A DNA stretch of 64,000 nucleotides from Bacillus sp. FJAT-22090 (GCF_007676755.1 NZ_VEBK01000001.1:310001-374000), one strand, 5' to 3'. Shown: positions 1-9,974, counted from the stretch's first letter. Numbers and translations are program-made. The notes: generated by a model not told the origin, from the sequence alone.

Positions 1-1089
1 GCACAAATAAGCGACAGGATCTGACTTTATGAGACATTTTTGAAGTATAGACAAATACGCTTGGACCGCCTTTATTCGGTAAGGATGAAGATCCGAAGCA
101 CCAGGAAAAGTTAGGAGAAACATTTCGCAATCATGATCGGAAGCCCGCTCGATAGGAATTTTGAACCTTTTCAAGTAATCAATAAGTTGAATTTGCCATT
201 CGACAGCATGTACAGAAAAAGCAGAGGCATATGCAGTTGGTATACCTATAAAAATAGGTAATCGTTTGGGGAGAAGCTGCCACCTATAACATATTTGCAA
301 AAATATAGATTGTACACCTTTTCTATTAAAATAGTATAAATTATTTACATGCTTGAATCGTTGTTCTCTATAAATACGTAAATAATTTTCATACTCATAC
401 ATGGTTATGCGTTTTACTATTGCAAATGGCCAGGATTGTTTTTCGAGTGATAGCTTTTTTACTTTAACAATATAATTATTCGATTTAATGTGTAAGGGAT
501 CGGAAATATAATGAAAGTGTTTGTTTTGGGGATTATAAGTAATAATCATTTTTCCGTTAGTGGGGGTTACAAGGAAAAATTGCCGATAATATGCTGATAA
601 ACGCATAAGTCCTATTTCTCGAGATGGGAACTCAGAAATAGAAGGTGTTCTTAAAATCCAAAGTGGCTCTATATTTTGCTGTTTATATCCTTCATGTCGT
701 TGTAGCATTTTAGTCAATAAAATTGGACTACATTGAAATTCAATAGCAATTGATGTTTGTCTGCTTTGCATCAAAATATCTGGCCTTTGTTTAATTGATG
801 GTATAAATGGCTCGAGTTGAGGATTTCTTTTTTGTTTTTGGAAGAATTCATACAATTGTATTTTACCATTCAGATGATCTTCACTTTCTCCTTCTGAAAA
901 AGAATGGTTACATTCTGAATGCCGCTTATGAGCAAAGTGCGGGATATTGATCAATCCATTCTTCAAAATAACTTCTTCGTTACATTGCAAACATAGAAAA
1001 GAGTTATTTTTTTTAAACTGTTTTAAGTATTCTCGGGAATAGTTAGAAGAAATTATTATGTCTCCTTGTTTGGTCGCTGCCGTTAATAT
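1..1089 (-). CDS. coiA: Competence protein CoiA family, 3' end cut by window edge
   Basis: 363 codons run open to the left edge, so the C-terminus is missing. The N-terminus (ILTAATKQGD) lines up with the MLTA start known for Bacillus CoiA. It is followed by a two-cysteine zinc-like motif (CLQC, about residues 26-29), HFAHK and ECNHSF, and then the nuclease-like core with RPDIL and IAIEFQC. CoiA acts in natural transformation during uptake or recombination of single-stranded DNA. It sits just downstream of mecA, as in B. subtilis. The start is odd. An AGGAGGTGG Shine-Dalgarno lies 5 bases before an ATA codon at 1089-1087. The only upstream in-frame start is a GTG at 1098-1096 that lies inside the Shine-Dalgarno itself. 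I take ATA as the start. Family assignment is firm; the start is inference. Confidence 0.85.
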   Translation of the reverse strand, partial: MLTAATKQGDIIISSNYSREYLKQFKKNNSFLCLQCNEEVILKNGLINIPHFAHKRHSECNHSFSEGESEDHLNGKIQLYEFFQKQKRNPQLEPFIPSIKQRPDILMQSRQTSIAIEFQCSPILLTKMLQRHEGYKQQNIEPLWILRTPSISEFPSREIGLMRLSAYYRQFFLVTPTNGKMIITYNPQNKHFHYISDPLHIKSNNYIVKVKKLSLEKQSWPFAIVKRITMYEYENYLRIYREQRFKHVNNLYYFNRKGVQSIFLQICYRWQLLPKRLPIFIGIPTAYASAFSVHAVEWQIQLIDYLKRFKIPIERASDHDCEMFLLTFPGASDLHPYRIKAVQAYLSILQKCLIKSDPVAYLC

Positions 1090-1141
1090 GAAAACCACCT
1101 CCTATTCAAATGTACGAATTTTCAGCAAAGAAATCAAGCAA

Positions 1142-1172
1142 AAAAAAAACCTTCTAATAAAAGAAGGTTTAA
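1142..1172 (-). terminator. Rho-independent terminator of mecA
   Basis: An 8-bp inverted repeat (AACCTTCT at 1148-1155, AGAAGGTT at 1162-1169) is followed on the minus strand by nine T residues. The right arm overlaps the mecA stop codon. Confidence 0.85.
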
Positions 1173-1834
1173 AAATGCCTATTTAGTTCTTCGAATACAT
1201 CATTTACAATGATATCTTTTCCATATTCTTGAATCATATGAATAGTTGTTTTTGTACTATTAGCAAATTCAGAAATAACACTTAGGGTATTTAATACGCT
1301 CTCAAGCTCCGTTAATTCTAAATTAAAAATTACATGTAAATGATACTTTTCCGCATAATGATACAATGATGTTTTGAAATTTACTTTATCTAATTTTTTT
1401 GCTAGAACTAGTAAATCTTCAAAGTTTTCAAACACGAATGTATATTCAGAAGGAATATCTTCATCATCCATGTAGTGGGAAAAATCATCGAACTCATGAG
1501 GACCTATAGAACTGGAGACACCATTTTTGAAAATTTTATTAGAAGGGTCATCCATTTCAAAATTATCATCTGATCGTTCCTCTTGTTTACCTAATTCCGT
1601 TCGGGTGACAATCACTTCCAAACCTTTTTCCATCGCATGAACTTGTATCCATAAAGGACCATCTAACTCTTCAAAATGATCATCATCATGAACTTCATCC
1701 ATCATCTCCCAAAAAAGCTGCTCGCTCTTATCTTTGTTAAACCATATTTCATCTCGGCTGAAGCCTCTTTCTTCAATGTCGATGTATGAAATGTATACTT
1801 TGAAAGTGTTATCATTGATACGCTCGATATCCAT
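1169..1834 (-). CDS. mecA: Adaptor protein MecA
   Basis: A 221-residue acidic protein with the two-part MecA layout. The N-terminal substrate-binding part starts MDIERINDNTFKVYISYIDI, an acidic linker covers roughly residues 85-120, and the C-terminal part carries YTFVFENFEDLL and ends in VFEELNRHF. MecA delivers ComK and other targets to the ClpC-ClpP protease and so holds competence off. A good Shine-Dalgarno (AAAGGAG) precedes the ATG. The gene lies between spx, itself a Clp substrate, and coiA, the conserved Bacillales order. Its own terminator overlaps the stop codon, so coiA probably has a separate promoter. Confidence 0.95.
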   Translation of the reverse strand: MDIERINDNTFKVYISYIDIEERGFSRDEIWFNKDKSEQLFWEMMDEVHDDDHFEELDGPLWIQVHAMEKGLEVIVTRTELGKQEERSDDNFEMDDPSNKIFKNGVSSSIGPHEFDDFSHYMDDEDIPSEYTFVFENFEDLLVLAKKLDKVNFKTSLYHYAEKYHLHVIFNLELTELESVLNTLSVISEFANSTKTTIHMIQEYGKDIIVNDVFEELNRHF

Positions 1835-2000
1835 TTAACACATCTCCTTTCGCTTCCTACCGTTTCGTATAATGTAGTGTCTAATACTATTGTATGTTGT
1901 TTATGAAAAAAAGAAAAGGATTCCAGCTTTTCTTTTCAAATTATTAAACACATTTGCATTGTAAGAAAATTTAGTCCTTAATGCAAGCATTCTAAAAAGA

Positions 2001-2041
2001 AAAACCGATTATTTTCAAAGGTTCTTTGAAAATAATCGGCT
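2001..2041 (-). terminator. Terminator of spx
   Basis: A perfect 16-bp stem (2005-2020 with 2024-2039) closes a 3-base loop and is followed on the minus strand by a T-rich tract. It begins 11 bases after the spx stop. Confidence 0.9.
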
Positions 2042-2051
2042 CAGTTAACTT

Positions 2052-2447
2052 CTAGTTAACAAGTTTTTGTGCTTCAAGTAACTGATATGCACGAACTTTT
2101 CTAGGTAAGAATCTACGAATTTCGTCCTCGTTATAACCAACTTGCAGACGTTTTTCATCTAGAATGATTGGTCTACGTAACAGCCCAGGATATTCTTGTA
2201 TCAGTTCGTATAAACGTTGTAAAGGAAGGCTTTCCACGTCTACATTTAGTTTTTGGAATATTTTTGAACGAGTTGATATGATTTCATCTGTCCCGTCTTC
2301 TGTCATTCGTAAAATTTCTTTTATTTCACCTATAGTAAGCGGTTCAGAAAAAATATTACGCTCAGTATATGGAATTTCATGTTCTTCTAACCATGCTTTT
2401 GCTTTTCTACAAGAAGTACAACTTGGTGAGGTAAATAATGTAACCAT
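2052..2447 (-). CDS. spx: Transcriptional regulator Spx
   Basis: 131 residues when started at the second of two adjacent ATG codons, which equals the usual Spx length. The ArsC/Spx fold is clear: the thiol-disulfide switch CTSC (Cys10, Cys13), SRSKIF-like TRSKIFQKL in the RNA-polymerase-contacting region, and [21 protein letters not shown] in the C-terminal half. Spx binds the RNA polymerase alpha C-terminal domain. Under disulfide stress it activates thioredoxin genes, and it is normally degraded by ClpXP. The Shine-Dalgarno AAAGGAAG lies 8-10 bases upstream. The gene is monocistronic by its terminator. The ATG three bases upstream (2450) would add one residue. Confidence 0.95.
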   Translation of the reverse strand: MVTLFTSPSCTSCRKAKAWLEEHEIPYTERNIFSEPLTIGEIKEILRMTEDGTDEIISTRSKIFQKLNVDVESLPLQRLYELIQEYPGLLRRPIILDEKRLQVGYNEDEIRRFLPRKVRAYQLLEAQKLVN

Positions 2448-2906
2448 CATAAAAAAACACTTCCTTTCAATTAGTGATCGTGTTATATGAATTAGTTTAT
2501 AATTAATTTAATTTAATACTTTACATTTAAAGTATACACCACATTTAAGTCATTTAAAATACGTTTAATCGAAAAATTTATACTTTAAAAGAAGATGTCA
2601 CAATTTCGTTGAATATATATAAGGTTATCTTACATAGTTGAAATGATATATACTTATATCAAATTAATACCCATCTCATTTCCCGTTTAAACATAAAAAA
2701 CAAAAAATAGTTTTATTCTCAATTAGAGCATGACTATTGAAAATCACTGTTATACTAAATAGTACGTATTTCATGAAATAAAGTTTCATTCATCATAAAA
2801 AAAGTACAAGTAATTAAACATGTATGGATAATTCCTAATTTATAGGATAAGCTTCGAGGATAGTAGTTCGTTTTTTTGTTTGCTAATTTCACTACTAGAA
2901 GTGTTT
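2448..2906. other. Intergenic stretch without a recognisable gene
   Basis: About 460 very AT-rich bases between spx and the terminator of the next minus-strand gene. The spx promoter must lie in the part near 2450-2600, for instance a TATACT preceded by TG on the minus strand near 2530, but no convincing -35 is visible. I see no ORF with a ribosome binding site and no conserved RNA motif. Confidence 0.5.
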
Positions 2907-2947
2907 AGGAAAAAAGGATCGGATTTTAAAAATCCGATCCTTTTTCT
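2907..2947 (-). terminator. Terminator of the DUF4015 gene
   Basis: A long stem (GGATCGGATTT pairing with AAATCCGATCC) is flanked by A and T runs on both sides, so it can work in either direction. It ends directly at the stop codon of the gene at 2947-4155. Confidence 0.85.
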
Positions 2948-4155
2948 TATGGGGTGTAATCTACACCAGGAGAATACTTATTTCCAGCATTCCAAAGTAA
3001 GTATTCCATAATACCGGCTTCATTCAATGCTTTAATCTGTGCTTCTACTTCCTCTTTACCATATGTTTGATAATTCCCTGCTCCTAGATAAGAGGCAGTA
3101 AAGTCTTGAAGCCACGGTCTAGAAACTGGAGGGTTCTCTAACTCTCCTAATTTTGCATTTTCTACTTTTGCATATTCTTGTACTAATCGGTAAGGCTCTA
3201 AGTCTGGTTTTGCTATCCCAAAATAAGATGTCCAATGACTCGGATATATCATAGAAGAAATGACATCTACGTTTTCGGATATTTTCGAGAAATTTTGTCC
3301 AATTCCTGGTGCTTCCGGTAATGTTGCAGAATAACCAAAAATATCTACTGAAACCTGGGCACCATACGGCTTCAATTTTTCATTAGCATAAGCTACAAAA
3401 TCGGTGACTGCAGCAACTCTTCGTTGAACTGGATCAAGCTCAGATGTTTCATATTTCCCCATGGAGTACTTTAAGGTATCCTCTCTTTTTTCAAATCCTT
3501 CAGGAAAACGCACATAGTCAAATTGGATCTCTTTGAATCCCATTTTAGCAGCTTCGGTTGCAATTTCTACATTATAGTCCCATACCTCTTGAAGAAATGG
3601 ATTAACAAATGCTTCTCCTCTTCCATTTTTCCATACGGAAGAACCTTCAACGAATGACCACTCTGGCTTTCTTTCTGCCAATTCGGTGTCTTTAAAAACT
3701 ACCACACGTGCAATTGGATAAATTTCTTTTTCTTCCATTGTTTCAAGCATAGCTCTAGGATTCTTTATGTATGGTTTTCCAATATCATATTTTGCAAGGG
3801 ATGAATCTTCACTTGGAATATAAGTTAAATTTCCGAAGTCATCCTTAATATCAACAACCATTGCATTTAATTCAGTTGAGTCTAGCAGCTCTAACAAGCT
3901 ATTGAATCTAGCTCCTCCTGCAGAATGTCCAGTTACATATACGCCCCTTACAGCATCTGGGTATTTAAATGTCAGTCCAGAGTCATAGGTGAATAATTTA
4001 GATGCGGAGACAATTGTTTCATCGATTGACTCAAAACTATATTCTTTCGTTGAAAACTTTTTGGCAAACAAACTAGATTCCGCTGATACAGTACTAGGTA
4101 CTAAAACAGTAGCTGCTATACTAAAAGCGGCTAGTATTTTTATAGTTTTTTTCAT
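2947..4155 (-). CDS. Secreted putative glycoside hydrolase (DUF4015 family)
   Basis: 402 residues with a Sec signal peptide (KK-rich start, hydrophobic core, cleavage near VSA-ES at about residue 25). The rest matches the DUF4015 putative glycosyl hydrolase barrel: GVYVTGHSAGG near residue 70, VVDIKDDFGN, IARVVVFKD, and a MGFKEIQFDYVRFPEG strand-loop with Asp and Glu candidates for catalysis around residues 205-220. LLWNAGNKYSPG closes the protein. Substrate is unknown; a wall or polysaccharide glycan is plausible. The ATG has a GAAAGGAG Shine-Dalgarno. It is monocistronic by its own terminator and divergent from the gene at 4384. Confidence 0.8.
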   Translation of the reverse strand: MKKTIKILAAFSIAATVLVPSTVSAESSLFAKKFSTKEYSFESIDETIVSASKLFTYDSGLTFKYPDAVRGVYVTGHSAGGARFNSLLELLDSTELNAMVVDIKDDFGNLTYIPSEDSSLAKYDIGKPYIKNPRAMLETMEEKEIYPIARVVVFKDTELAERKPEWSFVEGSSVWKNGRGEAFVNPFLQEVWDYNVEIATEAAKMGFKEIQFDYVRFPEGFEKREDTLKYSMGKYETSELDPVQRRVAAVTDFVAYANEKLKPYGAQVSVDIFGYSATLPEAPGIGQNFSKISENVDVISSMIYPSHWTSYFGIAKPDLEPYRLVQEYAKVENAKLGELENPPVSRPWLQDFTASYLGAGNYQTYGKEEVEAQIKALNEAGIMEYLLWNAGNKYSPGVDYTP

Positions 4156-4383
4156 TTGACAGTTCTCCTTTCCGCGTTATTTATTAATTTTAACAATACT
4201 ATTTTTGGAAAGAAAGAGCAATAAGACTAAAAGTATGCAGGGTTAATCTCCTATACTCTAATAGATGGAAATATATACTCATAATTCCCAAATTCTATTT
4301 ACTCAAACCTAGTTTGATAGTATAGTTTATTTATAAGTAAGTTCAAGAAAATTCTGGATTTTATTTTGAGAGGGAAGTTTCCA

Positions 4384-5918
4384 TTGAAAAGAAAATTATT
4401 AGTAGTAAGCGGTCTAATTATTTGCTGTATTATCATGTTTCTATATTGGTCTACATTGAAAGTACAAATCCAACTTCCTTCTGAACAATGGAGCCGTTCT
4501 TTTCAAGTTGACTCATTGACAAGTAATTTCTCTAAACTTCAAAGCGTATCAGAAGAAAATGGGTACACGCTAAGCTTGCTGGATTTTAGAAAGCTCGTTG
4601 TTCTATCCTGTGATATGGATATGATATGCGAAGAGAATCGAAGAATTAATAGATTAAATACCTATAAAAATACATGGAGCAATAAAACAGATTCCTATTA
4701 TATAAGAGGAGATTCCCTTATACAGGCGAATAGTTCTTCGAAGGAAACGAAAATTGCATCTAATGTTTCGAACTTTAGTATGTCAGATGATGTAATTGTA
4801 TATTGGACAGAAAATCGAGATTTAACGGTCCAAATAGTGATCTATCTTCAGATGCTCAAAATTTCCAAATGGATGACCCAATTACTACTGTTAAAATAGT
4901 AGAAAATCAAATTTTTGTTGTAACAAAGAATAAGGATGATGAAATTTATAAACTATTTAGCTTATCGAATGAGATAAATAATCTCTTACAGTTTCAATTA
5001 ACTTCATCAGAATATCTTTCATCAATAAATATTCTTAAACAAAATGATAACAACTATTCTTTACTAGTAGATAAAAAAATAGGGTCTGCTGCTTCAATTA
5101 CAAAAAGTTTGGAACTAGCAAACTTTAATCTTACTTCAAACCAGTCACCTACTTTCAACAAACTTTCAATTGTTGATGATGAAACAGGCTTACAATTAAA
5201 AAACATTCAATTTCCAACTATTTATCAAGGAAAACATGGATCATTCATTACTTTCTCGTCTACATACTATGATTTTTCTGGAGAAAAGGTGACAAAAGTT
5301 TTTGTAGGTAACCTTTCCGATCAGATAATTCATGCAAGCGCTCTAACAAAAAAAGGCTCCCGCTATGAACGTCCCATATTTTTAAATGAACAAACAGTCG
5401 CCTATCTGAAAATGAAAGGTGCAAATCGCTTTTTAGAATATTCATCTACAGATGAGGAAAAAATACTAGAAAGCAAAGGAATAATGGAAGGCGATTACAA
5501 AGCTGCAGGATACATATTAGTAAGTAAATCGTTCAATGGTTTTATACTTATCTTATTTTCATTTGTTTGGCTTGTTCCTACTTTTCTAATAACCTATGGC
5601 ATATTATTACTACAAAAAAGAAAATTTGTTCAACGATATAACACAACTTTTATCATACACTTAATTGCATTATTTAGTATTCAAGCCTATTTCTTTTACC
5701 GATTTACTTCCCTAGAATCTGTTGTTTATAATATTCCATATATAACAGAGAGTTGGCAGTTCACTATTATATTGGGTGTATCGGCTATTTTATCAGTGTT
5801 ACCTTTATTTATATTCCGTTACAAGTTATCGGAAGATACGTTTAACCTTTTTGTTTTGTATACGACTTTTATGAATTTAACTACATTATTTTTGTTAATA
5901 GGACCTTATATTTTTTAA
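4384..5918 (+). pseudogene. Membrane protein gene broken by a single-base frameshift
   Basis: Two overlapping frames make one protein. The first (TTG at 4384, GAGAGGGAAG Shine-Dalgarno 6 bases upstream) encodes an N-terminal membrane anchor and an extracellular part. The second continues the extracellular part and ends in four hydrophobic segments after 5510. Restoring one A in the short run at 4824-4825 gives a smooth join (ENRDL-NGPNSDLSS), and without it the first frame runs into an unrelated tail ending at 4899. Full length would be about 510 residues. I do not recognise the family. The two halves are otherwise intact with one terminator, so the lesion is either recent or a sequencing error. 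Confidence 0.65.
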
Positions 5919-5956
5919 AAAGCAAAGCGCAGCCTGCGTTTTTGCTTTTCTTTTTT
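5915..5956 (+). terminator. Terminator of the frameshifted membrane-protein gene
   Basis: AAAAGCAAA and CGCA pair with TGCG and TTTGCTTTT, followed by a run of T. It starts at the stop codon at 5918. Confidence 0.75.
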
Positions 5957-5961
5957 GATTC

Positions 5962-5997
5962 ACAAAAAAAACGGCCATCCTAAGTAGGATGACCGAC
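5962..5997 (-). terminator. Terminator of the opp operon
   Basis: On the minus strand CGGTCATCCTA pairs with TAGGATGGCCG, followed by eight T. It lies 5 bases past the oppF stop. Confidence 0.85.
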
Positions 5998-6001
5998 AAA
6001 A

Positions 6002-6943
6002 TTATACGCGTGATTGGGAAATTGCTTTTAAATTTTCTAGTTCTTTTTCAGAACAATATACAAAGTGCCCTGGTGTAACTTCTCGCATTTTCACTTCTTC
6101 CCCATCCATATATTTATGGGATGCTGGATCGTATGATTTACGTACACGAGTCCGCTCATAATTTGGATCCGGAAGTGGAATAGCAGATAAAAGAGACTGC
6201 GTGTACGGATGCAAAGGATTCGCATATAATTCTTCTGCAGGAGCTAGCTCCACAAGTTTACCAAAGTACATAACTCCAATACGATCGGAAATATATTTAA
6301 CCATTGATAAATCATGCGCGATGAATAAATAAGTTAATCCTTTCTCCTTTTGCAGTTCTTTCATTAAGTTAACGACTTGAGCTTGAATTGAAACGTCAAG
6401 TGCTGATATTGGCTCGTCCGCAATGATAAATTCAGGATTCACTGCTAGTGCTCTTGCAATACCTAGGCGTTGACGTTGACCACCAGAGAATTCATGTGCG
6501 TATCGATCAGCATGCTCTCTATTCAATCCCACAGTCTCTAAGAGTTCTACAACACGCTCTTTGCGTTCCTTGGGATTTTTCACAAGACCATGAATATCCA
6601 ATCCCTCTGCAATAATATCCAATACTTTCATACGTGGATTCAGTGAAGCATATGGATCTTGGAAAATCATTTGCATTTTACGATTAAATATTTTTAAATC
6701 TTTTTTAGATTTTTTATCATGTACGTTAATACCATCATAGATTACTTCACCATCTGTAGCATCATATAGACGGATAATCGTACGTCCTGTAGTAGATTTT
6801 CCGCATCCTGATTCTCCAACTAATCCTAATGTTTCTCCTTTGTATATATCAAAGCTAACATCATCAACAGCACGAACTTCATTTGGCTTACCTTGATTGA
6901 AATATTGCTTTAAATTTTTGATTTCTAGTAATTTTTCAGCCAT
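6002..6943 (-). CDS. oppF: Oligopeptide ABC transporter ATP-binding protein OppF
   Basis: 313 residues. The nucleotide-binding domain has Walker [10 protein letters not shown] (about residue 43), signature SGGQRQR and Walker B FIIADEP, and the C-terminal oligopeptide-transporter extension follows. Together with OppD it powers OppBC in import of oligopeptides, including signalling peptides, captured by OppA. The usual cysteine cluster at the C-terminus of this subfamily is missing; only one Cys remains (FVYCSEKE). Start and oppD stop share a base (TAATG), so translation is coupled. Last gene of oppABCDF. Confidence 0.93.
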   Translation of the reverse strand: MAEKLLEIKNLKQYFNQGKPNEVRAVDDVSFDIYKGETLGLVGESGCGKSTTGRTIIRLYDATDGEVIYDGINVHDKKSKKDLKIFNRKMQMIFQDPYASLNPRMKVLDIIAEGLDIHGLVKNPKERKERVVELLETVGLNREHADRYAHEFSGGQRQRLGIARALAVNPEFIIADEPISALDVSIQAQVVNLMKELQKEKGLTYLFIAHDLSMVKYISDRIGVMYFGKLVELAPAEELYANPLHPYTQSLLSAIPLPDPNYERTRVRKSYDPASHKYMDGEEVKMREVTPGHFVYCSEKELENLKAISQSRV

Positions 6944-8007
6944 TAGTAAGCACCTCCTTCAGTTCCTTCATAATAGCGACTTCCTGGATACTTTTTCATA
7001 CGCTCCACGATTGCGAGTGGCGGCTCCACTTGTGGTGCTTCTGGATGTAATAACCATGTAGCAGCATAATGTGTATCACTAACTTTAAAAAATGGCGGTG
7101 CTTCTTCTAAATCAATTTTAAGTGCATATTCACTACGAAGTGCAAATGCATCTCCTTTTGGAGGATGCAATAGATCAGGTGGAGTACCTGGAATTGCGTA
7201 TAATTTTTCTTCTTCCGCATCTAATGAAGGCATAGAGCTTAATAATCCCCAAGTATAAGGATGTTGTGGATTATAGAAAATCTCATCCACGGTACCAATT
7301 TCCACAATTTTGCCTCCATACATTACAGCAACTCGGTCAGCAACATTTGCTACTACTCCTAAATCATGCGTAATGAAGATAATAGAAGTATCAATCTTTT
7401 TCTGCAAATCCTTCATCAGTTCAAGAATTTGTGCTTGAATAGTAACATCTAAAGCCGTTGTAGGTTCATCGGCAATAAGAATTTGCGGATTACATGCAAG
7501 CGCAATTGCAATAACAATACGTTGGCGCTGACCACCAGAAAATTGGTGAGGATATTGTTTAATACGTGCTTCTGGTTTAGGCATACCTACTAAACGCAAT
7601 AAGTCGATAGCTACTTTACGAGCTTCTGACTTACTTACTTTTCTATGTTTTAAAATTGGCTCCATAATTTGATTGCCAATTGTCATCGTTGGATTCAATG
7701 ATGTCATTGGATCTTGGAAAATCATCGAAATGTCTTTTCCACGAATTTTTTGCATCTCTTTATCAGATAATTTCGTTAGATCTTTTCCACCAAATAAGAT
7801 TTGTCCATTTTTAAATTCAGAACTATGTTCAGGCAACAGACGCATAATTGACTTTGTCGTTACAGATTTACCAGAGCCAGACTCTCCAACAATTGCAAGG
7901 GTTTCCCCTTTTAAAAGATCGAAATTCACACCACGAATGGCTTTAACTTCTCCCGCAAAAGTGTGGAAGGAAAGCTCTAGGTCTTTAACTTCTAATATTT
8001 TTTCCAT
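6943..8007 (-). CDS. oppD: Oligopeptide ABC transporter ATP-binding protein OppD
   Basis: 354 residues. Walker A GESGSGKSV, signature FSGGQRQR, Walker [13 protein letters not shown], switch His in FITHDLG. The C-terminal extension holds GDAFALRSEYALKID where the App-type paralogue at 18 kb has a CPFHTRC-like cysteine cluster, so this subunit belongs to the cysteine-free OppD type known from the B. subtilis opp (spo0K) operon. It pairs with OppF on the inner face of the membrane. Spaced 15 bases from oppC with a strong AAAGGAGG Shine-Dalgarno. Confidence 0.95.
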   Translation of the reverse strand: MEKILEVKDLELSFHTFAGEVKAIRGVNFDLLKGETLAIVGESGSGKSVTTKSIMRLLPEHSSEFKNGQILFGGKDLTKLSDKEMQKIRGKDISMIFQDPMTSLNPTMTIGNQIMEPILKHRKVSKSEARKVAIDLLRLVGMPKPEARIKQYPHQFSGGQRQRIVIAIALACNPQILIADEPTTALDVTIQAQILELMKDLQKKIDTSIIFITHDLGVVANVADRVAVMYGGKIVEIGTVDEIFYNPQHPYTWGLLSSMPSLDAEEEKLYAIPGTPPDLLHPPKGDAFALRSEYALKIDLEEAPPFFKVSDTHYAATWLLHPEAPQVEPPLAIVERMKKYPGSRYYEGTEGGAY

Positions 8008-8022
8008 TTTCGCTTTCCTCCT

Positions 8023-9042
8023 TTAGTCTTTCATCTTCGGATCAAATGCATCACGTAAACCATCACCTAATAGGTTAAATGCAATCATTAATACACTAAT
8101 AATAATCGCTGGGAACACTAGAATATGAGGTTGGAACTGTACTAATTTGTATCCATCATTTATTAGTGTACCTAGTGAAGCGGTTGGTGGTTGTAGTCCA
8201 ATTCCAATAAAGCTTAAAAAGGCTTCAAAGAAAATTGCTCCAGGAATTGTAAACATAGTGTTAATAATAATAATCCCTAAAATATTCGGTAAAATATGCT
8301 TAGAAATAATACGACCATTACCTGCCCCTAGCGTTCTAGACGCAAGTACAAACTCTTGGTTTTTAAATTTCAATACTTGTCCACGTACAACACGGGACAT
8401 ACCAATCCAACCTGTAATGGTTATCGCGATAATAATCGCAGTAAGCCCTGGGTCCATGAACAATATCATCAAAATAACTATTACTAATGTAGGAATACCA
8501 TATAGAATTTCTACAATACGTTGCATTACATCGTCCACACGACCTCCGTAGTATCCAGAAATACCACCGTAGGCAACTCCAATGACCATATCGATTATAG
8601 CAGCGACAAATGCGATAAATAACGAGATTTGTGTACCTTTCCAAACACGTGAGAACATATCTCGTCCTAATCCATCAGTACCAAACCAATAATAAGTGTC
8701 TACTTTTTTCAATTCGTACATGTCTACCTTTTTACCAGCCATCTTGCCTTCTCCATCAAAAATCCCTAACTTTTCAAGACCAGGAACTTTTGGAGGTAAA
8801 TTAGCATGTGTTAATGTTTGCGTTTGCGCATCATGTGGGCTAATCATCGGACCTACAAATGACATGATAATGATGAAAGCCAAAAGAAACATACTTACAA
8901 TCGCTGCTTTATTTTTTCGGATTCGCAACCAAGCATCTTGCCAAAAGCTCATACTAGGTTTAGTAATACGCTCAGCATGGGTACTATCAATATGAACTTG
9001 TTCAAATGAATCAGCAGGTAGTTTTTTTGTATCTAAACTCAT
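8023..9042 (-). CDS. oppC: Oligopeptide ABC transporter permease OppC
   Basis: 339 residues with a cytoplasmic N-terminus (about 45 residues), a first membrane helix, a long extracytoplasmic loop (WFGTDGLGRDMFSR motif near residue 120 typical of OppC/DppC) and five further helices. The ABC-contacting EAA loop is ASRTLGAGNGRIISKHILPN. It forms the membrane channel with OppB. Its ATG overlaps the oppB stop (TAATG), so the two permeases are translationally coupled. Confidence 0.95.
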   Translation of the reverse strand: MSLDTKKLPADSFEQVHIDSTHAERITKPSMSFWQDAWLRIRKNKAAIVSMFLLAFIIIMSFVGPMISPHDAQTQTLTHANLPPKVPGLEKLGIFDGEGKMAGKKVDMYELKKVDTYYWFGTDGLGRDMFSRVWKGTQISLFIAFVAAIIDMVIGVAYGGISGYYGGRVDDVMQRIVEILYGIPTLVIVILMILFMDPGLTAIIIAITITGWIGMSRVVRGQVLKFKNQEFVLASRTLGAGNGRIISKHILPNILGIIIINTMFTIPGAIFFEAFLSFIGIGLQPPTASLGTLINDGYKLVQFQPHILVFPAIIISVLMIAFNLLGDGLRDAFDPKMKD

Positions 9043-9974
9043 TAATTATTACCTCCTGATAAACGAATACGTGGGTCGATAATTCCGTAAAGAATATCTA
9101 CTAGGAATATTACAACAATTAAGAACGCAGAATAGAACAATGTTGTTCCCATAATAATTGAATAGTCGTCGGACATAATCGATTTAACGAATTGCTCACC
9201 AATTCCCGGTACTGCAAAGATTTGTTCAATAACTAACGAACCAGTTAATAATCCAGCAGCCAATGGCCCAAGAACTGTAACCAATGGAATTAAAGCATTT
9301 CGGAATGCGTGTTTAAAAGCTACTTCGAATCCAGACGCACCTTTAGATTTTGCTAGTGTAATATAATCAGAACTTAATACTTCTATCATTTCCGTTCTGA
9401 TAAAACGAGATGCTGTCGCAAGTGGTCCCATTGCTAACGCAATGGAAGGTAGAACACTCGACATCCATCCGTCTTTCCATAATGCTACAGGGAACCATTC
9501 TAATTTAACACCAAACCAATACTGTAAATATGTTGCAAAAACGAAAGATGGAATAGAGATACCGACAATAGCAATAAAAGTACTACCGTAATCCCAAATG
9601 GTATTTTGTCGTAATGCGGCAACCATACCTAATAAAATTCCTATCGCCACACCAAGTACCAATCCTTGAGCTCCAATTTGAAAAGATGGTCCTAAACGTT
9701 TAATAATTAATTCAGTGACACTTGCATTTTTAAATTGGAATGAGTTACCTAGATCACCTTTAACTAGGTTTACCATATACTTACCGTATTGTACTGCCAC
9801 CGGCTCATCTAATCCATATTTCGCTTCCACTATCGCGAGCTGTGAAGGGGATAGTTTAGAAGCGGAACTTATCGGGGATCCTGGAAGCGCCTTCATTAGG
9901 AAGAATGTAGCTGTCGCAATCAGGAAAAACGTTATAACCATATATATAACACGTCGAATAATATATTTTGCCAT
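9042..9974 (-). CDS. oppB: Oligopeptide ABC transporter permease OppB
   Basis: 310 residues, six predicted membrane helices. N-terminal MAKYIIRRVIYMVITFFLIA and the LPGSPISS loop are typical of OppB/DppB. The EAA loop is TLAKSKGASGFEVAFKHAFRNALIP. It partners OppC. It is separated from oppA by about 200 bases holding a hairpin with a T tract (10102-10148), so expression of oppBCDF relative to oppA is probably reduced by partial termination. Confidence 0.95.
   Translation of the reverse strand: MAKYIIRRVIYMVITFFLIATATFFLMKALPGSPISSASKLSPSQLAIVEAKYGLDEPVAVQYGKYMVNLVKGDLGNSFQFKNASVTELIIKRLGPSFQIGAQGLVLGVAIGILLGMVAALRQNTIWDYGSTFIAIVGISIPSFVFATYLQYWFGVKLEWFPVALWKDGWMSSVLPSIALAMGPLATASRFIRTEMIEVLSSDYITLAKSKGASGFEVAFKHAFRNALIPLVTVLGPLAAGLLTGSLVIEQIFAVPGIGEQFVKSIMSDDYSIIMGTTLFYSAFLIVVIFLVDILYGIIDPRIRLSGGNN

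Noticed and set aside
1090-1098. GTG at 1098-1096 as coiA start
   Set aside because: It lies inside AGGAGGTGG, leaving no Shine-Dalgarno, and adds three residues absent from the known CoiA N-terminus.
4811-4830. Programmed -1 frameshift
   Set aside because: No X-XXY-YYZ slippery heptamer in the correct phase and no clear downstream stem; simple base loss is likelier.
4803-5918. Independent gene starting at 4803
   Set aside because: No ribosome site and the start lies in the middle of the upstream frame. A one-base correction joins both, so it is treated as one broken gene.
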